DNA from: Pseudomonas yamanorum
GTDB lineage: Bacteria > Pseudomonadota > Gammaproteobacteria > Pseudomonadales > Pseudomonadaceae
Length of the DNA: 64,000 nucleotides
Reading direction: 5' to 3'
NCBI RefSeq assembly: GCF_013386765.1
Contig: NZ_JACARE010000010.1
Coordinates: 62,001-126,000, forward strand
The stretch's first letter is position 1, and each line of letters begins with the position of its first letter. Under the pieces are notes generated by a model. The model had not been told where the DNA came from. It saw nothing but the letters and a program-made list of their open reading frames with translations, and did not search any database. Below, piece after piece: positions 63,403-64,000 of the stretch. Position numbers and translations under genes: made by a program.

Positions 63403-64000
63403 TCAGTGCCCAAGCGCAACGGGCGCGGGATGGGCCAGGCCGCCCCGGCACTTGAGCACCCGCACCTGCGCCGGGCTGGCCTCCACCGCCAGGCGCAAGG
63501 CGGCCGGGGACGGGTTGATGGCTTCGTTCAAGGAGCGCCAGGCAAAGGCCAGGGTCTGGCCGGTTTCCGCCGCCACCTGCAAGCGGCGCAAGGCCCGATC
63601 ATCGGCCTTGCGCGGCCAGCACAGCACCGCGCCACAACTGCCGGAACGCAGGCATTGCTCCACCGCCCACAACGCGTCGCGCTCATCGGCCTGGATCACC
63701 GACAACTGGCGCACATCCACCCCAGCGTTTTGCCAGGCGTGGGGGTACGGCGTGTAAGGCGGCGCCACCAGCACGATGCGCTCACCGGCCGCCGACAAGC
63801 GCGCCAGGGTCGGCCACACCAGTTGCAACTCACCCACGCCCTCCTTCGCCATCAGGATTTCGCTCAACGCCGCTTCCGGCCAGCCACCGCTGGGCAGCAC
63901 CGCGTCCAGGGCCGCAAGCCCGGTGGGATGCACGCTGGCAGGCGGCGCGGCGGGCCGGCCTTTCCAGACGCGGCCGCCATTGAACAGCGAGTCCAGTGCA
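63403..64000 (-). CDS. imuA: ImuA, RecA-like translesion factor, partial
   Basis: The visible part continues past the window edge; before the GTG that looks like a start, the frame reads ALDSLFNGGRVWKG, so the true start is beyond base 64000. The RecA-like core begins with GLAALDAVLPSGGWPEAALSEILM. It is the first gene of the imuA-imuB-dnaE2 mutagenesis operon. The LexA-controlled promoter would lie outside the window. Confidence 0.9.
   Translation of the reverse strand, partial: ALDSLFNGGRVWKGRPAAPPASVHPTGLAALDAVLPSGGWPEAALSEILMAKEGVGELQLVWPTLARLSAAGERIVLVAPPYTPYPHAWQNAGVDVRQLSVIQADERDALWAVEQCLRSGSCGAVLCWPRKADDRALRRLQVAAETGQTLAFAWRSLNEAINPSPAALRLAVEASPAQVRVLKCRGGLAHPAPVALGH

Overview
The window looks like chromosome of a fluorescens-group Pseudomonas. 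The grounds are high GC with Pseudomonas codon use, an AmiC/AmiR pair, an imuA-imuB-dnaE2 mutagenesis cassette, a Roc/Bvg-type signalling locus beside chaperone-usher fimbriae, REPIN palindromes and a DUF2986 micro-protein. No rRNA, tRNA or CRISPR was seen. The left edge cuts an MFS transporter and the right edge cuts imuA.

Layout. 1-8100: small-molecule defence and efflux (MFS; HxlR-EmrA-EmrB operon; divergent SDR/HxlR pair; DUF2986 protein; GST; LysE exporter). 8160-16605: a complete amide/nitrile uptake and hydrolysis operon of nitrilase-type amidohydrolase, periplasmic binding protein, permease, permease-ATPase fusion, ATPase, asparaginase, AmiC-like sensor and AmiR-like ANTAR antiterminator. 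It is preceded by a promoter, a hairpin leader and an intrinsic terminator that fit AmiR-dependent antitermination. 16640-24160: REPIN, diguanylate cyclase, XRE-cupin regulator, LysE/LysR pair, YbhB-like protein, AraC regulator, two accessory genes and an MFS transporter.

24160-29000 is a patchwork of acquired DNA. A nuclease-like gene lies between the intact MFS gene and a diverged, frameshifted copy of its 3' end. It is followed by palindromic repeats, an integrase remnant and a pair encoding an EcsC-like protein and a membrane DnaJ-like protein. 29360-37050 mixes core genes (chemotaxis receptor, BPL_N-type protein, iron alcohol dehydrogenase) with small orphan genes, a GyrI-domain remnant and a MITE-like element.

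37050-49770 is one coherent biofilm locus: two receiver-EAL phosphodiesterases, an exported isochorismatase-like hydrolase, a pilin-chaperone-usher-adhesin operon, a BvgS-like hybrid kinase and a LuxR-type response regulator. A TAGGAAA-TTTCCTA palindrome or close variant precedes three of its transcription units, so a common regulon is likely. 49870-54390 holds orphan accessory genes and an MFS transporter. 54397-64000 holds a UvrA-type ABC ATPase, a REPIN, a PAS hybrid kinase and the dnaE2-imuB-imuA translesion cassette on the minus strand.
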